The notes under the pieces are model-generated. The model searched no databases, had not been told where the DNA came from, and was given only the letters and a program-made list of their open reading frames with translations. A program made the translations under genes and the position numbers. From NCBI RefSeq assembly GCF_003097515.1, contig NZ_CP029188.1:3855001-3919000 (forward strand): 64,000 nucleotides of DNA. The letters are read 5' to 3'. Source of the DNA: Streptomyces tirandamycinicus (GTDB taxonomy: Bacteria > Actinomycetota > Actinomycetes > Streptomycetales > Streptomycetaceae). Shown one piece after another: positions 44,391 through 53,547 of this stretch. Positions within the stretch are counted from its first letter, which is position 1, and each line of letters begins with the position of its first letter.

Positions 44391-44416
44391 GGCGTTCCCG
44401 CGGCCGCGGGAACGCC
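44391..44416. repeat. perfect 26-bp palindrome
   Basis: Both 13-nt arms (left arm GGCGTTCCCGCGG) match without a loop, centred on GCGGCCGC. It sits in the gene-poor region, with no adjacent start codon to regulate. Confidence 0.8.
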
Positions 44417-44640
44417 GCCGGGACCAGACGGGCACCGAGGGCACGGACGACGCCCCGACCTCCGCCGTCGCGCCACGATCCGGTCGCGTCACCTCCGGCA
44501 CCGCGCGGTCGCGGCACCACTCGGGCGGGACCCGCGAGCCCGGCCCGGCAGCCCGGCCCGACACCCCCGCCCGACCTGCGAGCCGCCCTCGGTACGGCCC
44601 GTCCGGTAAGCCCCGGCGACCGAACCGCGAACCGCGTCGG

Positions 44641-44691
44641 CTAAGGCACCGCGCCGGCTAAGGCACCGCGCCGGCTACGGCACCGCGCCGG
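44641..44691. repeat. 17-bp tandem repeat, three copies
   Basis: CTAAGGCACCGCGCCGG is present exactly twice and a third time with A to C at position 4, head to tail. Confidence 0.9.
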
Positions 44692-44792
44692 GTCGACGAG
44701 TCGTCATCCCCAGCACGGACGCCCGGTACGAGCGTGGCCGTCCGCCGTCCGCTGTCCGCCGGCCGCGCCGTCGGCCGTACGACGGCCCCGGC

Positions 44793-45230
44793 TCAGGGCC
44801 ACACCAGGCAGTACGGCTGGTGCCCCGCCTCATGCAGACGATGGCTGAAATCCTGCCACTCGTGCAGCAACTGGTAGACGTCGAAGGCGTCCCGCGGTCC
44901 GCCGCGGTCCGGGACGGTGGACCAGATGAACGCCGCCGCGCCCACCGACTCCTCGCCGATGTCGCGGAGCGGGTCGACGACCGTCATCGGGAGTTTCACC
45001 ACGGCGTAATCGGGGTGGAGGACCACGAGTTCGAGCGGGGGCACCTTGTTCAGGGGCATGCCCTGAATGCCCGTGAGGACCATCGCGGCTATCGTCTCGG
45101 GTTTGATCTTGGTGAACATGCCGCCCATGCCGAGCTCGTCACCGCCCAGCTCCTCCGGGCGCATCGAGATCGGGACCCGGGCGGCGGTCGCACCGTCCGG
45201 CGCGCCGAAGTACTTGTAGGTCACCCCCAT
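44793..45230 (-). CDS. conserved actinobacterial hypothetical protein
   Basis: A 145-residue soluble protein without a domain name I recognise. It starts MGVTYKYFGAPDGATAARVP and ends EAGHQPYCLVWP. The composition is natural, with mixed hydrophobic and charged residues and a Met/Gly-rich loop (GGDELGMGGMFTKIKPE). It is unlike the surrounding low-complexity frames. ATG 45230 is preferred; the frame continues upstream but with low-complexity residues. It is divergent from hemL. Confidence 0.72.
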   Translation of the reverse strand: MGVTYKYFGAPDGATAARVPISMRPEELGGDELGMGGMFTKIKPETIAAMVLTGIQGMPLNKVPPLELVVLHPDYAVVKLPMTVVDPLRDIGEESVGAAAFIWSTVPDRGGPRDAFDVYQLLHEWQDFSHRLHEAGHQPYCLVWP

Positions 45231-45482
45231 GCCCCGGCCACCCCTGTTCTCCACGGGCTCGGGCGCACCCGCCTCGTGTCGCCGGTGCTTCCCACGCCGG
45301 GCAGGCTCGGGACCCAGGTCGTCAGTCCCCTCGCCCAGTCCGCCACCGCGATGCATATCTCCACCCGACTGCTTTTAGGACGCACGGCCCCCGCCGCGCA
45401 ACCCGATCATCGTGACAGTGACCTCCCCCACGGACGTGCGGTGAAACACCTGTCCGCAAGAACGTCCCGTGCCTCTGACACC

Positions 45483-46799
45483 ATGGATTCCGTGAGCTTT
45501 CCCTATGACGCCCCAGTTTCGCAGACGCTTTTCGACCGCGCGTCCCTCGTGACGCCCGGCGGCGTGAACTCTCCCGTCCGGGCCTTCCGCGCCGTCGGCG
45601 GTACCCCCCGCTTCATGGTGTCCGGCAGCGGCCCGTACCTGACGGACGCCGACGGCCGCCAGTACGTGGACCTCGTGTGCTCCTGGGGCCCGATGATCCT
45701 CGGCCACGCCCACCCGGAGGTCACCGCGGCCGTGCAGGAGGCCGTCGCGCGCGGCACCTCGTTCGGTACGCCCGGTGAGGGCGAGGTCGCGCTCGCCGAG
45801 GAGATCGTGGCCAGGGTCCTCCCGGTCGAGCAGGTGAGACTGGTCTCGTCGGGCACCGAGGCGACCATGTCGGCGATCCGGCTGGCGCGCGGGTTCACCG
45901 GGCGCGCCAAGGTGATCAAGTTCGCCGGCTGCTACCACGGGCACGTGGACGCGCTGCTTGCGGCCGCCGGCTCCGGGGTGGCGACCTTCGGGCTGCCGGA
46001 CACCCCGGGCGTCACGGGGGCGCAGGCGGGCGACACGATCGTGCTGCCGTACAACGATCCGGACTCGGTCCGCGCCGCCTTCCTGGCGCACCCGGGCGAG
46101 ATCGCCTGCGTGATCACGGAGGCGTCCCCGGGCAACATGGGTGTCGTCCCGCCGCTGCCCGGTTTCAACCAGGCGCTCAAGGACGTGTGCGCCGAGAACG
46201 GCGCGCTCTACATCTCCGACGAGGTCATGACCGGTTTCCGTACGTCGAAGGCCGGCTGGTACGGCGTCGACGGTGTGGTACCGGACCTGATGACCTTCGG
46301 CAAGGTCATGGGGGGCGGTTTCCCGGCGGCGGCGTTCGGCGGCCGTGCCGACGTCATGGGGCACCTCGCCCCGGCCGGGCCGGTCTACCAGGCGGGCACC
46401 CTCTCCGGGAACCCGGTCGCGACCGCCGCCGGCCTCGCCCAGCTCCGGCTCCTGGACGACGCCGCGTACACCAAGGTCGACGCGGCCGCCGCGGCGGTGC
46501 GGGGCCTGGTCACGGACGCGCTGGCCAAGGAGGGCGTCGCCCACCGGCTGCAGTCCGCGAGCAACATGTTCTCGGTGTTCTTCACCGACGGCGAGGTGCG
46601 GGACTACGAGGACGCGAAGCGCCAGGAGGCCTTCCGCTTCAACGCGTTCTTCCACTCGATGCTCTCCCAAGGGGTCTACCTTCCGCCGTCCGCCTTCGAG
46701 TCCTGGTTCGTGTCGGCCGCCCACGACGACGCGGCCGTCGAGCGGATCGCCGCCGCGCTGCCCGCCGCCGCCCGTGCCGCCGCGGAGGCCACGGCATGA
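45483..46799 (+). CDS. hemL: glutamate-1-semialdehyde 2,1-aminomutase
   Basis: A 438-residue PLP enzyme converting glutamate-1-semialdehyde (from HemA) into 5-aminolevulinate. It has TPGGVNSPVRAFRAVGG, SSGTEATMSAIRLARGFTGR, CYHGHVDALL, SDEVMTGFR, and the PLP lysine K274 in TFGKVMGGGFPAAAFGG. It completes the C5 pathway with hemA, C, D and B, located about 26 kb upstream. ATG 45483 was chosen; GTG 45492 is a possible alternative. The end overlaps the next gene by ATGA. Confidence 0.97.
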   Translation: MDSVSFPYDAPVSQTLFDRASLVTPGGVNSPVRAFRAVGGTPRFMVSGSGPYLTDADGRQYVDLVCSWGPMILGHAHPEVTAAVQEAVARGTSFGTPGEGEVALAEEIVARVLPVEQVRLVSSGTEATMSAIRLARGFTGRAKVIKFAGCYHGHVDALLAAAGSGVATFGLPDTPGVTGAQAGDTIVLPYNDPDSVRAAFLAHPGEIACVITEASPGNMGVVPPLPGFNQALKDVCAENGALYISDEVMTGFRTSKAGWYGVDGVVPDLMTFGKVMGGGFPAAAFGGRADVMGHLAPAGPVYQAGTLSGNPVATAAGLAQLRLLDDAAYTKVDAAAAAVRGLVTDALAKEGVAHRLQSASNMFSVFFTDGEVRDYEDAKRQEAFRFNAFFHSMLSQGVYLPPSAFESWFVSAAHDDAAVERIAAALPAAARAAAEATA

Positions 46800-47488
46800 C
46801 CGGTACGGGAATCAATACGGACAGGACCGTCGTCCATCTCATCCGGCACGGTGAAGTGGACAACCCGGACGGGGTCCTCTACGGGCGCCGCCCCGGTTAC
46901 CACCTCTCCGAGCTGGGGCGCCGGATGGCCGACCGGGTCGCCGAGTACCTCGCCGACCGCGACGTCACCCACGTGGCGGCCTCGCCGCTGGAGCGGGCGC
47001 AGGAGACGGCGGCGCCGATCGCCAAGTCCCACGGGCTGACGCTGGACACCGACGAGCGGCTGATCGAGGCGGCGAACGTCTTCGAGGGCAAGACCTTCGG
47101 CGTCGGCGACGGCGCGCTGCGCAGGCCGGGCAACTGGCGGCATCTGACCAATCCGTTCCGACCGTCCTGGGGCGAGCCGTACGTGGACCAGGTGGTGCGG
47201 ATGATGGGTGCGCTGGGCTCGGCCCGGGACGCCGCCCGCGGCCACGAGGCGGTCCTGGTCAGCCACCAGCTGCCGATCTGGATCGTGCGCAGCTATGTGG
47301 AGCAGCGCCGGCTCTGGCACGACCCGCGCCGCCGGCAGTGCACCCTCGCGTCGCTGACGACCTTCACGTTCCAGGGCGACGGGATCGTCTCGGTCGGGTA
47401 TGCGGAGCCCGCGCGCGATCTTGTACCGGCGCATCTCCTCGCGGGTGCCAAACCGGCCAAGGGACAGTCCAAGGCGTTTGGCGCATAG
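46796..47488 (+). CDS. histidine phosphatase family protein (phosphoglycerate mutase-like)
   Basis: A 230-residue histidine phosphatase. The catalytic R17-H18-G19 is in HLIRHGEVDNP, the second arginine lies in ASPLERAQETAAPIA, and the late histidine in VLVSHQLPIW. It dephosphorylates a phospho-metabolite or protein; the target is unknown. It starts at ATG 46796 inside the hemL stop (ATGA), so it is translationally coupled to hemL. Confidence 0.9.
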   Translation: MTGTGINTDRTVVHLIRHGEVDNPDGVLYGRRPGYHLSELGRRMADRVAEYLADRDVTHVAASPLERAQETAAPIAKSHGLTLDTDERLIEAANVFEGKTFGVGDGALRRPGNWRHLTNPFRPSWGEPYVDQVVRMMGALGSARDAARGHEAVLVSHQLPIWIVRSYVEQRRLWHDPRRRQCTLASLTTFTFQGDGIVSVGYAEPARDLVPAHLLAGAKPAKGQSKAFGA

Positions 47489-47603
47489 CCGTATCGCCGT
47501 CCCGCACATTCCGTGCTAACCCCGGGAACCTTCGCGTTCCGCACGCCATCTCCCTCCATGCGAGTACGTGCGGGAATGCGACAGGGAAACGGGGACGGCC
47601 GGC

Positions 47604-48854
47604 ATGCGCGACATCACGCGAAGGAGCCTGCTGGGAGCGGGACTCGGCGCCGCCGCGGCCATCGGCGCCGCGGGCTGCGGCGTCGGCTCGGGCGGCGGTG
47701 GGGAACCGGGACGAGGCGGCGGTGAGACGGGCGGGGGCGGTGGCAAGAACGCCGGTGCGGCGAAGAAGCCGGTGCGTCTCATAGGCGACGGCTCGACGGC
47801 CGACACGGGAAAGCAGCCCCGGCAGCCGGACGCCCCTGAGCCGCTCGAACCCGGGCAGGCCCCGCCGCAATTCGTGATCTTCTCCTGGGACGGGGCGGGC
47901 GAGGTCGGCAACGGCCTCTTCCCGCGGTTCCTGGAACTCGCCAGGGAGCACGACGCGGCGATGACGTTCTTCCTCTCCGGGCTCTACCTGCTGCCCGAGT
48001 CCAGGAAGTCGCTCTACCGTCCGCCGAACAATCCGGTGGGGGCCTCCGACATCGGCTATCTCACCGACGCGCACATCAAGGACACCCTGAAGTACGTGCG
48101 GCAGGCGTGGCTCGAAGGGCACGAGATAGGCACCCACTTCAACGGGCACTTCTGCGGCGGATCGGGTTCGGTCGGCAACTGGACGCCCGCCCAGTGGGAG
48201 AACGAGATCGACCAGGCCGTGTCGTTCGTCACACGGTGGAAGAGCAACAGCGGCTGGACGGAACTCGATCCGCTCCCCTTCGACTACGGCAGGGAACTCG
48301 TCGGCGGCCGCACCCCCTGTCTGCTCGGTCAGGAAAGTCTCCTGCCGACGGCGCGGAAACTGGGCTGGCGCTACGACGCCAGCTCGCCGGGCGGCCGGCA
48401 GAAGTGGCCCGAGAAGCGCGGCGGCGTATGGGACCTGCCGCTGCAGGCCATGCCGTTCCCCGGCCACTCCTTCGAGGTGCTCTCGATGGACTACAACATC
48501 CTCGCCAATCAGTCCCGGAATTCGACCAACGGGGTGCCCTCCCGCTATCCGGGCTGGCGGAGGCAGGCCACCGAGGCCTATCTCGGCGGATTCCGGCGGG
48601 CCTACGAGTCGAACCGCGCCCCGTTCTTCATCGGCAACCACTTCGAGCAGTGGAACGGCGGTATCTACATGGACGCCGTCGAGGAGGCCCTGAAGTCGAT
48701 GGCCGGGAAGAAGGACGTGCGGCTGGTGTCGTTCCGGCAGTTCTGCGACTGGCTCGACGTGCAGGACCCGGGGATTCTCGCGAAGCTCCGTTCCCTCGAG
48801 GTCGGGCAGTCCCCGGACGGCGGCTGGAACGCCTATCTCGGGAATGCCGGATAG
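47604..48854 (+). CDS. Tat-exported lipoprotein with polysaccharide deacetylase-like domain
   Basis: A 416-residue protein. The N-terminus MRDITRRSLLGAGLGAAAA has a twin-arginine signal and ends in the lipobox IGAAGC, so it is folded, exported and lipid-anchored. A Gly-rich linker follows. The NodB-like domain shows FVIFSWDGAGEVG (metal Asp), then an HxxxH pair in EIGTHFNGHFCGG, and a C-terminal FFIGNHFEQWNGG. It probably deacetylates an outside polysaccharide such as cell wall. It lies between hemL and the cytochrome c genes. Confidence 0.78.
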   Translation: MRDITRRSLLGAGLGAAAAIGAAGCGVGSGGGGEPGRGGGETGGGGGKNAGAAKKPVRLIGDGSTADTGKQPRQPDAPEPLEPGQAPPQFVIFSWDGAGEVGNGLFPRFLELAREHDAAMTFFLSGLYLLPESRKSLYRPPNNPVGASDIGYLTDAHIKDTLKYVRQAWLEGHEIGTHFNGHFCGGSGSVGNWTPAQWENEIDQAVSFVTRWKSNSGWTELDPLPFDYGRELVGGRTPCLLGQESLLPTARKLGWRYDASSPGGRQKWPEKRGGVWDLPLQAMPFPGHSFEVLSMDYNILANQSRNSTNGVPSRYPGWRRQATEAYLGGFRRAYESNRAPFFIGNHFEQWNGGIYMDAVEEALKSMAGKKDVRLVSFRQFCDWLDVQDPGILAKLRSLEVGQSPDGGWNAYLGNAG

Positions 48855-48919
48855 CCGGCGGTCGCGGATGCGCCGGCACGCCGGAATCGGCGCGCCGGTC
48901 CTGCGCAGCACACCCTTAA

Positions 48920-48957
48920 CCCCCCTTGACAAGGGGCGTTACGGGCGGCAAGGGGGG
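48920..48957 (+). terminator. possible hairpin before the resA-like gene
   Basis: CCCCCCTTG (48920-48928) pairs with CAAGGGGGG (48949-48957) around a 20-nt loop, upstream of the ResA-like gene. It could end the deacetylase transcript. Confidence 0.4.
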
Positions 48958-48996
48958 CGGCCAAGATCCCCTGAACCCACATGCGAAACTTTTCAC

Positions 48997-49611
48997 ATGA
49001 GCCTTGTCCGTGCCTCTCGACGCACCCTGATCACCGTCGGCGCGCTCGCCGCCGCGCTCACTCTGTCGGCGTGCACCGGCGATGCCGGCGGCAAGTCCGG
49101 CGGGGGCGGCGACACCAACTTCGTCGCCGGTACGAGCGGGATCGTCACCGTCGCCGAGGGCAAGCGGACGACGGCCCCCCGGCTGTCCGGCAAGGACCTC
49201 ACGGGCAAGCCGCTCGACCTGGCCGACTACAAGGGCAAGGTCGTCGTCTTGAACCTCTGGGGATCGTGGTGCGCGCCGTGCCGTGCCGAGGCGCCGTATC
49301 TGGCCGAGGTCGCCGAGGAGACGAAGAGCAAGGGCGTGGAGTTCATCGGGATCAACACCCGCGACCCGCAGACCGGCCCGGCGCTCGCGTTCGAGAAGGA
49401 CTACGCGGTCGGCTACCCGAGCTTCCACGACCCCATCGGCAAGCTGATCCTGAAGTTCCCCAAGGGCAGCCTGAATCCGCAGGCCATCCCGAGCACGCTC
49501 GTCATCGACCGCGAGGGGAAGATCGCGGCCCGGGCCCTGACGGCGCTGGACGACAAGCAGCTCCGCTCCATGATCGACCCCGTGGTCGCGGAGAAGGCCG
49601 CGGAGCAGTAG
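48997..49611 (+). CDS. resA: thioredoxin-like lipoprotein, ResA/TlpA type
   Basis: A 204-residue membrane-anchored thioredoxin. The lipobox is LTLSAC (C26). The redox motif WCAPC (C92, C95) is in NLWGSWCAPCRAEAP, with the family glutamate nearby and a cis-proline in PQAIPSTLVIDRE. It should reduce apocytochrome c cysteines outside the membrane for haem attachment. First of a ResA-CcdA-ResB-CcsB block with tight spacing. Confidence 0.93.
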   Translation: MSLVRASRRTLITVGALAAALTLSACTGDAGGKSGGGGDTNFVAGTSGIVTVAEGKRTTAPRLSGKDLTGKPLDLADYKGKVVVLNLWGSWCAPCRAEAPYLAEVAEETKSKGVEFIGINTRDPQTGPALAFEKDYAVGYPSFHDPIGKLILKFPKGSLNPQAIPSTLVIDREGKIAARALTALDDKQLRSMIDPVVAEKAAEQ

Positions 49612-49613
49612 GG

Positions 49614-50354
49614 ATGCAGAACGAGACGGTCATGAGCGGCGCGCTGCTGCTCGCGCTCCCCGTCGCCGTCCTGGCGGGTCTGGTGTCCTTCTTCTCCCCC
49701 TGCGTACTGCCGCTGGTGCCGGGCTACCTGTCCTACGTGACCGGTGTCACCGGCACCGACCTGGCCGAGGCCCGCAAGGGGCGGATGGCCTCCGGGGCCG
49801 CTCTCTTCGTGCTCGGCTTCTCCGCCGTCTTCGTCTCCGGAGGGGCCCTCTTCGGGTTCTTCGGCTGGACCCTCCAGGAGCACCGCGAGGTGCTCACCAC
49901 GGTCCTCGGCGTGCTGATGATCCTCATGGGCCTCTTCTTCATGGGCCTCATGCCCTTCCTCACCCAGCGCGAGTTCCGCTTCCACAAGCGGCCCGCGACG
50001 GGACTGGTCGGGGCACCCGTCCTCGGCGCGCTGTTCGGCATCGGCTGGACCCCCTGCATCGGCCCGACCCTCGCCTCGGTGACGGTGCTCTCCACGCAGC
50101 AGGGCAGCGCGGGCCGCGGTGCCCTGCTGACCGCCGCGTACTGCCTCGGCCTCGGGCTGCCGTTCGTGCTCGCGGCCGTCGCCTTCCGCAGGGCCCTCGG
50201 TGCGTTCGGCTGGGTCAGGCGGCACTATGCGTGGGTGACGAGGATCGGCGGCGGCATGATGATCGCGACCGGCGCGCTGCTGCTCACCGGTGCGTGGGAC
50301 GTCCTGGTGCAGCAGATGCAGAGCTGGTCCAGTGGCTTCCAGGTGGGAATCTGA
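49614..50354 (+). CDS. ccdA: cytochrome c biogenesis protein CcdA
   Basis: A 246-residue six-helix membrane protein that carries electrons from thioredoxin across the membrane to ResA. The two conserved cysteines are in FFSPCVLPLVPGYLSYV and GIGWTPCIGPTLASV. ATG 49614 lies 2 nt after the resA stop; a second in-frame ATG at 49632 is possible. Confidence 0.95.
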   Translation: MQNETVMSGALLLALPVAVLAGLVSFFSPCVLPLVPGYLSYVTGVTGTDLAEARKGRMASGAALFVLGFSAVFVSGGALFGFFGWTLQEHREVLTTVLGVLMILMGLFFMGLMPFLTQREFRFHKRPATGLVGAPVLGALFGIGWTPCIGPTLASVTVLSTQQGSAGRGALLTAAYCLGLGLPFVLAAVAFRRALGAFGWVRRHYAWVTRIGGGMMIATGALLLTGAWDVLVQQMQSWSSGFQVGI

Positions 50355-50357
50355 TCC

Positions 50358-52193
50358 ATGAGCGAGACCGAGACCGAAACGACGACCGGGACCGAAACGA
50401 CGACCGGGACCGGGACGACACCCGGGACGGCGACCGATACCGGCACCACGACCGAGGCCGCCGGCGCCGAACGAGCCGGCCAGGAGCCCGGTGACCTCGG
50501 CGGCGCGGGGGACCGGCTCTCCACCGCCCCCCAGGAGCGGGCCGTGCCCGGGTCCTTCGGCGGACCGCGCGCGCCGGGCCCCGTCGGCGCGCTCGCCTGG
50601 GGAGTTCGCGAGACGGCCGGCTGGATCCGGTGGTTCTGGCGCCAGCTGACCTCCATGAGGGTGGCGCTCATCCTGCTGTTCCTGCTCTCCCTGGGCGCGA
50701 TCCCCGGTTCCCTCATCCCGCAGAACAGCGTGGACGAGATGAAGGTCGGCACCTGGAAGGACAACAACGAGTTCTGGACGCCGGTCTTCGAGAAGCTCCA
50801 GCTCTTCGACGTCTACAGCTCGGTGTGGTTCTCGGCGATCTACATTCTGCTGTTCGTCTCGCTGATCGGCTGCATCGTCCCGAGGACCTGGCAGTTCATC
50901 GGCCAGTTGCGCGGCCGCCCGCCGGGCGCGCCCAAGCGGCTCACCCGGCTGCCCGTGTACACGACGTGGCGCACCGAGGCCGAGCCCGAGGCGGTCCGCG
51001 AGGCCGCGCTCGCGCTGCTGCGCAAGCGGCGGTTCCGGGCCCGTGCCGCCGGGGACGCGGTGGCCTCCGAGAAGGGGTATCTGCGCGAGGTCGGCAACCT
51101 CCTCTTCCATGTCTCCCTGATCGTGATGCTGGTGGCCTTCGCCGTCGGGCAGCTCTTCAAGTCCGAGGGCGGCAAGCTGGTCGTCGAGGGCGACGGCTTC
51201 GCCAACACCCTGACCCAGTACGACGACTTCAGGTCCGGGTCGCTGTTCGACGTCGACGACCTGGTCCCGTTCAGCTTCACCCTGGACCAGTTCACCGGCA
51301 CGTACGAGCCCAGTGGCCCGCAGAAGGGCACGCCCCGTACCTTCGAGGCGGCGGTCACCTACGCGAAGGGCGCCGAGGGCAAGGACCGGAAGGCCGTCGT
51401 CCGGGTGAACGAGCCACTGGAGGTCGACGGCTCCAAGCTCTATCTGCTCGCCCACGGTTACGCGCCCGTCGTGACCGTCCGCGACGGCAAGGGCCAGGTG
51501 GTCCACCGGGCCGCCGTGCCGCTGCTGCCCATCGACGACAACGTCAGCTCCACGGGCGTCATCAAGGTGCTGGACGGCTACCGCAACAAGGACGGCGAGA
51601 AGGAGCAGCTCGGCTTCCCCGCCTTCTTCGTGCCCACCTACGCGGGCAAGGGTCACGGCCAGATGTTCTCCCAGTTCCCGGCCCTGGTGTTCCCGGCGCT
51701 CAACCTCAGCGCGTACCGGGGCAGCCTCGGCGTCGACTCCGGCGTCCCGCAGAACGTGTACCAGCTGGACACCCGCAAGATGAAGCCGTTCGAGGACGCC
51801 AAGGGCGAGGTCTTCAAGCAGACCCTGCTGCCCGGCGAGACGATGAAGCTGCCCGGCGGCGCCGGCTCGATCACCTTCGAGAAGGAGATCAAGGAGTGGG
51901 CGAGCTTCCAGATCTCCCAGCAGCCGGGCAACGGGCTCGCCCTCGCCGGTGCCGTCGCCGCGATCACCGGACTCGTCGGCTCCCTGTTCATCCAGCGCCG
52001 CCGGGTGTGGGTGCGCGCCGTTCGCGGGGAGGACGGGGTGACGGTCGTGGAGATGGCGGGGCTGGGCCGGAGCGAGTCGGCCGGGCTCCCCGAGGAGCTG
52101 GCCGACCTCGCCGCATCGCTCAACGCCGAGGCGCCGACCGCACCCGATCCCGAACCAGCCGAAGCTGTTCCTGCCGAAGGGGCTGAGAAGTGA
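50358..52193 (+). CDS. resB: cytochrome c biogenesis protein ResB
   Basis: A 611-residue ResB/Ccs1. It begins with an about 90-residue Thr/Glu/Gly-rich tail (ETETTTGTETTTGTGTTPGT), then transmembrane segments (VALILLFLLSLGAIPGSLIP; IYILLFVSLIGCIVPRTW; LLFHVSLIVMLVAFAVGQLF). A large extracytoplasmic domain and a final helix follow. With CcsB it forms the haem export and ligation complex of system II. It starts 3 nt after ccdA and overlaps ccsB. Confidence 0.94.
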   Translation: MSETETETTTGTETTTGTGTTPGTATDTGTTTEAAGAERAGQEPGDLGGAGDRLSTAPQERAVPGSFGGPRAPGPVGALAWGVRETAGWIRWFWRQLTSMRVALILLFLLSLGAIPGSLIPQNSVDEMKVGTWKDNNEFWTPVFEKLQLFDVYSSVWFSAIYILLFVSLIGCIVPRTWQFIGQLRGRPPGAPKRLTRLPVYTTWRTEAEPEAVREAALALLRKRRFRARAAGDAVASEKGYLREVGNLLFHVSLIVMLVAFAVGQLFKSEGGKLVVEGDGFANTLTQYDDFRSGSLFDVDDLVPFSFTLDQFTGTYEPSGPQKGTPRTFEAAVTYAKGAEGKDRKAVVRVNEPLEVDGSKLYLLAHGYAPVVTVRDGKGQVVHRAAVPLLPIDDNVSSTGVIKVLDGYRNKDGEKEQLGFPAFFVPTYAGKGHGQMFSQFPALVFPALNLSAYRGSLGVDSGVPQNVYQLDTRKMKPFEDAKGEVFKQTLLPGETMKLPGGAGSITFEKEIKEWASFQISQQPGNGLALAGAVAAITGLVGSLFIQRRRVWVRAVRGEDGVTVVEMAGLGRSESAGLPEELADLAASLNAEAPTAPDPEPAEAVPAEGAEK

Positions 52194-53269
52194 ATCTCGC
52201 CGCCGCCAACAACGAGAGCCTCGCCGAGTTCAGCAATGTGCTGATCTACTCGGCCATGGCCGTCTACACCCTGGCCTTCCTCGCGCACATCGCCGAGTGG
52301 ACGTTCGGCAGCCGCAGCAAGGTCGGCCGTACCGCCGCCGCCCTGACGGCGGACGGCCGGGCCGCCGCACCGAAGGTCCGGGTCGCCCGAAAGGGCGGCG
52401 GGACCACCGTGCTGGAGCGCCCCAGGGTCGTCACCCGTTCCTCGCCCGGCGCCCGGGACGTCCCCGACGGCCCCGGCGCGGCCGGCGGCGACCAGCAGGG
52501 CGACCTGTACGGCCGGATCGCGGTCTCGCTGACCGTCCTCGCCTTCCTGATCGAGGCCGCGGGGGTCGTCGCCCGGGCCGTCTCGGTGCAGCGCGCCCCC
52601 TGGGGCAACATGTACGAGTTCTCCACCACCTTCTCCACGGTGGCGGTCGGCGCGTACCTCGCTTTCCTCCTCGCCAGGAAGAACGTGCGCTGGATCGGGC
52701 TGCCGCTCGTCACCACGGTCCTGCTGGACCTGGGCATCGCGGTCACCTGGCTCTACACCGAGAGCGACCAGCTCGTTCCGGCCCTGGACTCGTACTGGCT
52801 GTGGATCCACGTCTCCACCGCGATCTTCTGCGGCGCGGTCTTCTACCTGGGCGCGGTCGCCACCCTGCTGTACCTGTTCCGGGACTCCTACGAGAGCAAG
52901 CTCGCCGACGGCGTCGACCCCGGCTCCTTCGCCCGCTCGGTGCTGCAGCGGCTGCCGTCCGCCGCGTCCCTGGACAAGTTCGCCTACCGCATCAACGCCG
53001 CGGTCTTCCCGCTGTGGACGTTCACGATCATCGCCGGGGCGATCTGGGCGGGCGACGCGTGGGGCCGCTACTGGGGCTGGGACGCCAAGGAGGTCTGGTC
53101 CTTCATCACCTGGGTGGCGTACGCCGCGTACCTGCACGCCCGCGCCACCGCCGGGTGGAAGGGCCGCAAGGCCGCGTACATCGCGCTGATCGCGTTCGCC
53201 TGCTTCCTCTTCAACTACTACGGCGTCAACCTCTTCGTGAACAGCCTCCACGGCTACGCGGGGGTCTGA
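52190..53269 (+). CDS. ccsB: c-type cytochrome biogenesis protein CcsB (CcsA family)
   Basis: A 359-residue haem-handling membrane protein. The tryptophan-rich WWD-type motif is in WGRYWGWDAKEVWSFITWVA, with partner histidines such as YLHARATAGW and WLWIHVSTAI. About eight helices are visible, with a charged loop after the first. GTG 52190 overlaps the resB stop (GTGA). Last gene of the block; a 9-bp array follows. Confidence 0.95.
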   Translation: MNLAAANNESLAEFSNVLIYSAMAVYTLAFLAHIAEWTFGSRSKVGRTAAALTADGRAAAPKVRVARKGGGTTVLERPRVVTRSSPGARDVPDGPGAAGGDQQGDLYGRIAVSLTVLAFLIEAAGVVARAVSVQRAPWGNMYEFSTTFSTVAVGAYLAFLLARKNVRWIGLPLVTTVLLDLGIAVTWLYTESDQLVPALDSYWLWIHVSTAIFCGAVFYLGAVATLLYLFRDSYESKLADGVDPGSFARSVLQRLPSAASLDKFAYRINAAVFPLWTFTIIAGAIWAGDAWGRYWGWDAKEVWSFITWVAYAAYLHARATAGWKGRKAAYIALIAFACFLFNYYGVNLFVNSLHGYAGV

Positions 53270-53325
53270 TCGCCCGCCGCTGCCGGGCGGGCCGGAGACG
53301 GGCGGGCGGGGCGGAGACGATCGCC

Positions 53326-53406
53326 GGCAGGCCCGGCAGGCCCGGCAGGCCCGGCAGGCCCGGCAGGCCCGGCAGGCCCGGCAGGCCCGGCGGGTCCGGC
53401 AGGCCC
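53326..53406. repeat. 9-bp tandem repeat after ccsB
   Basis: Nine head-to-tail units of GGCAGGCCC with one variant (GGCGGGTCC at 53389). It lies in the 278-nt gap between ccsB and the SRPBCC gene. Confidence 0.93.
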
Positions 53407-53547
53407 CGGGGAGGTCCGGAGAGGTCCCGGAGAAGTCGTGGGGCGGGCACGGCGGGTGTCCCGGCGATGGCCGGGGGAGGCCCCGGCGGGCGTCCGAGTG
53501 GGCGCCACACGGTAGCGGGCCCGGCCCGCAGGGGCGACGCTGGTGCC

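Larger units (their letters stand above)
43871..44792. other. 922-nt gene-poor region
   Basis: I find no frame with a family match, clean start signal and natural composition; the long frames are Arg/Pro/Gly-rich products of GC-rich DNA. It contains a 26-bp palindrome and a 17-bp tandem repeat, and may be remnant sequence at a rearrangement junction. Confidence 0.5.

Noticed and set aside
44056..44661. Frames of 120-165 codons on both strands of the gene-poor region
   Set aside because: Arg/Pro/Gly-rich composition, no ribosome binding site and no recognisable domain.
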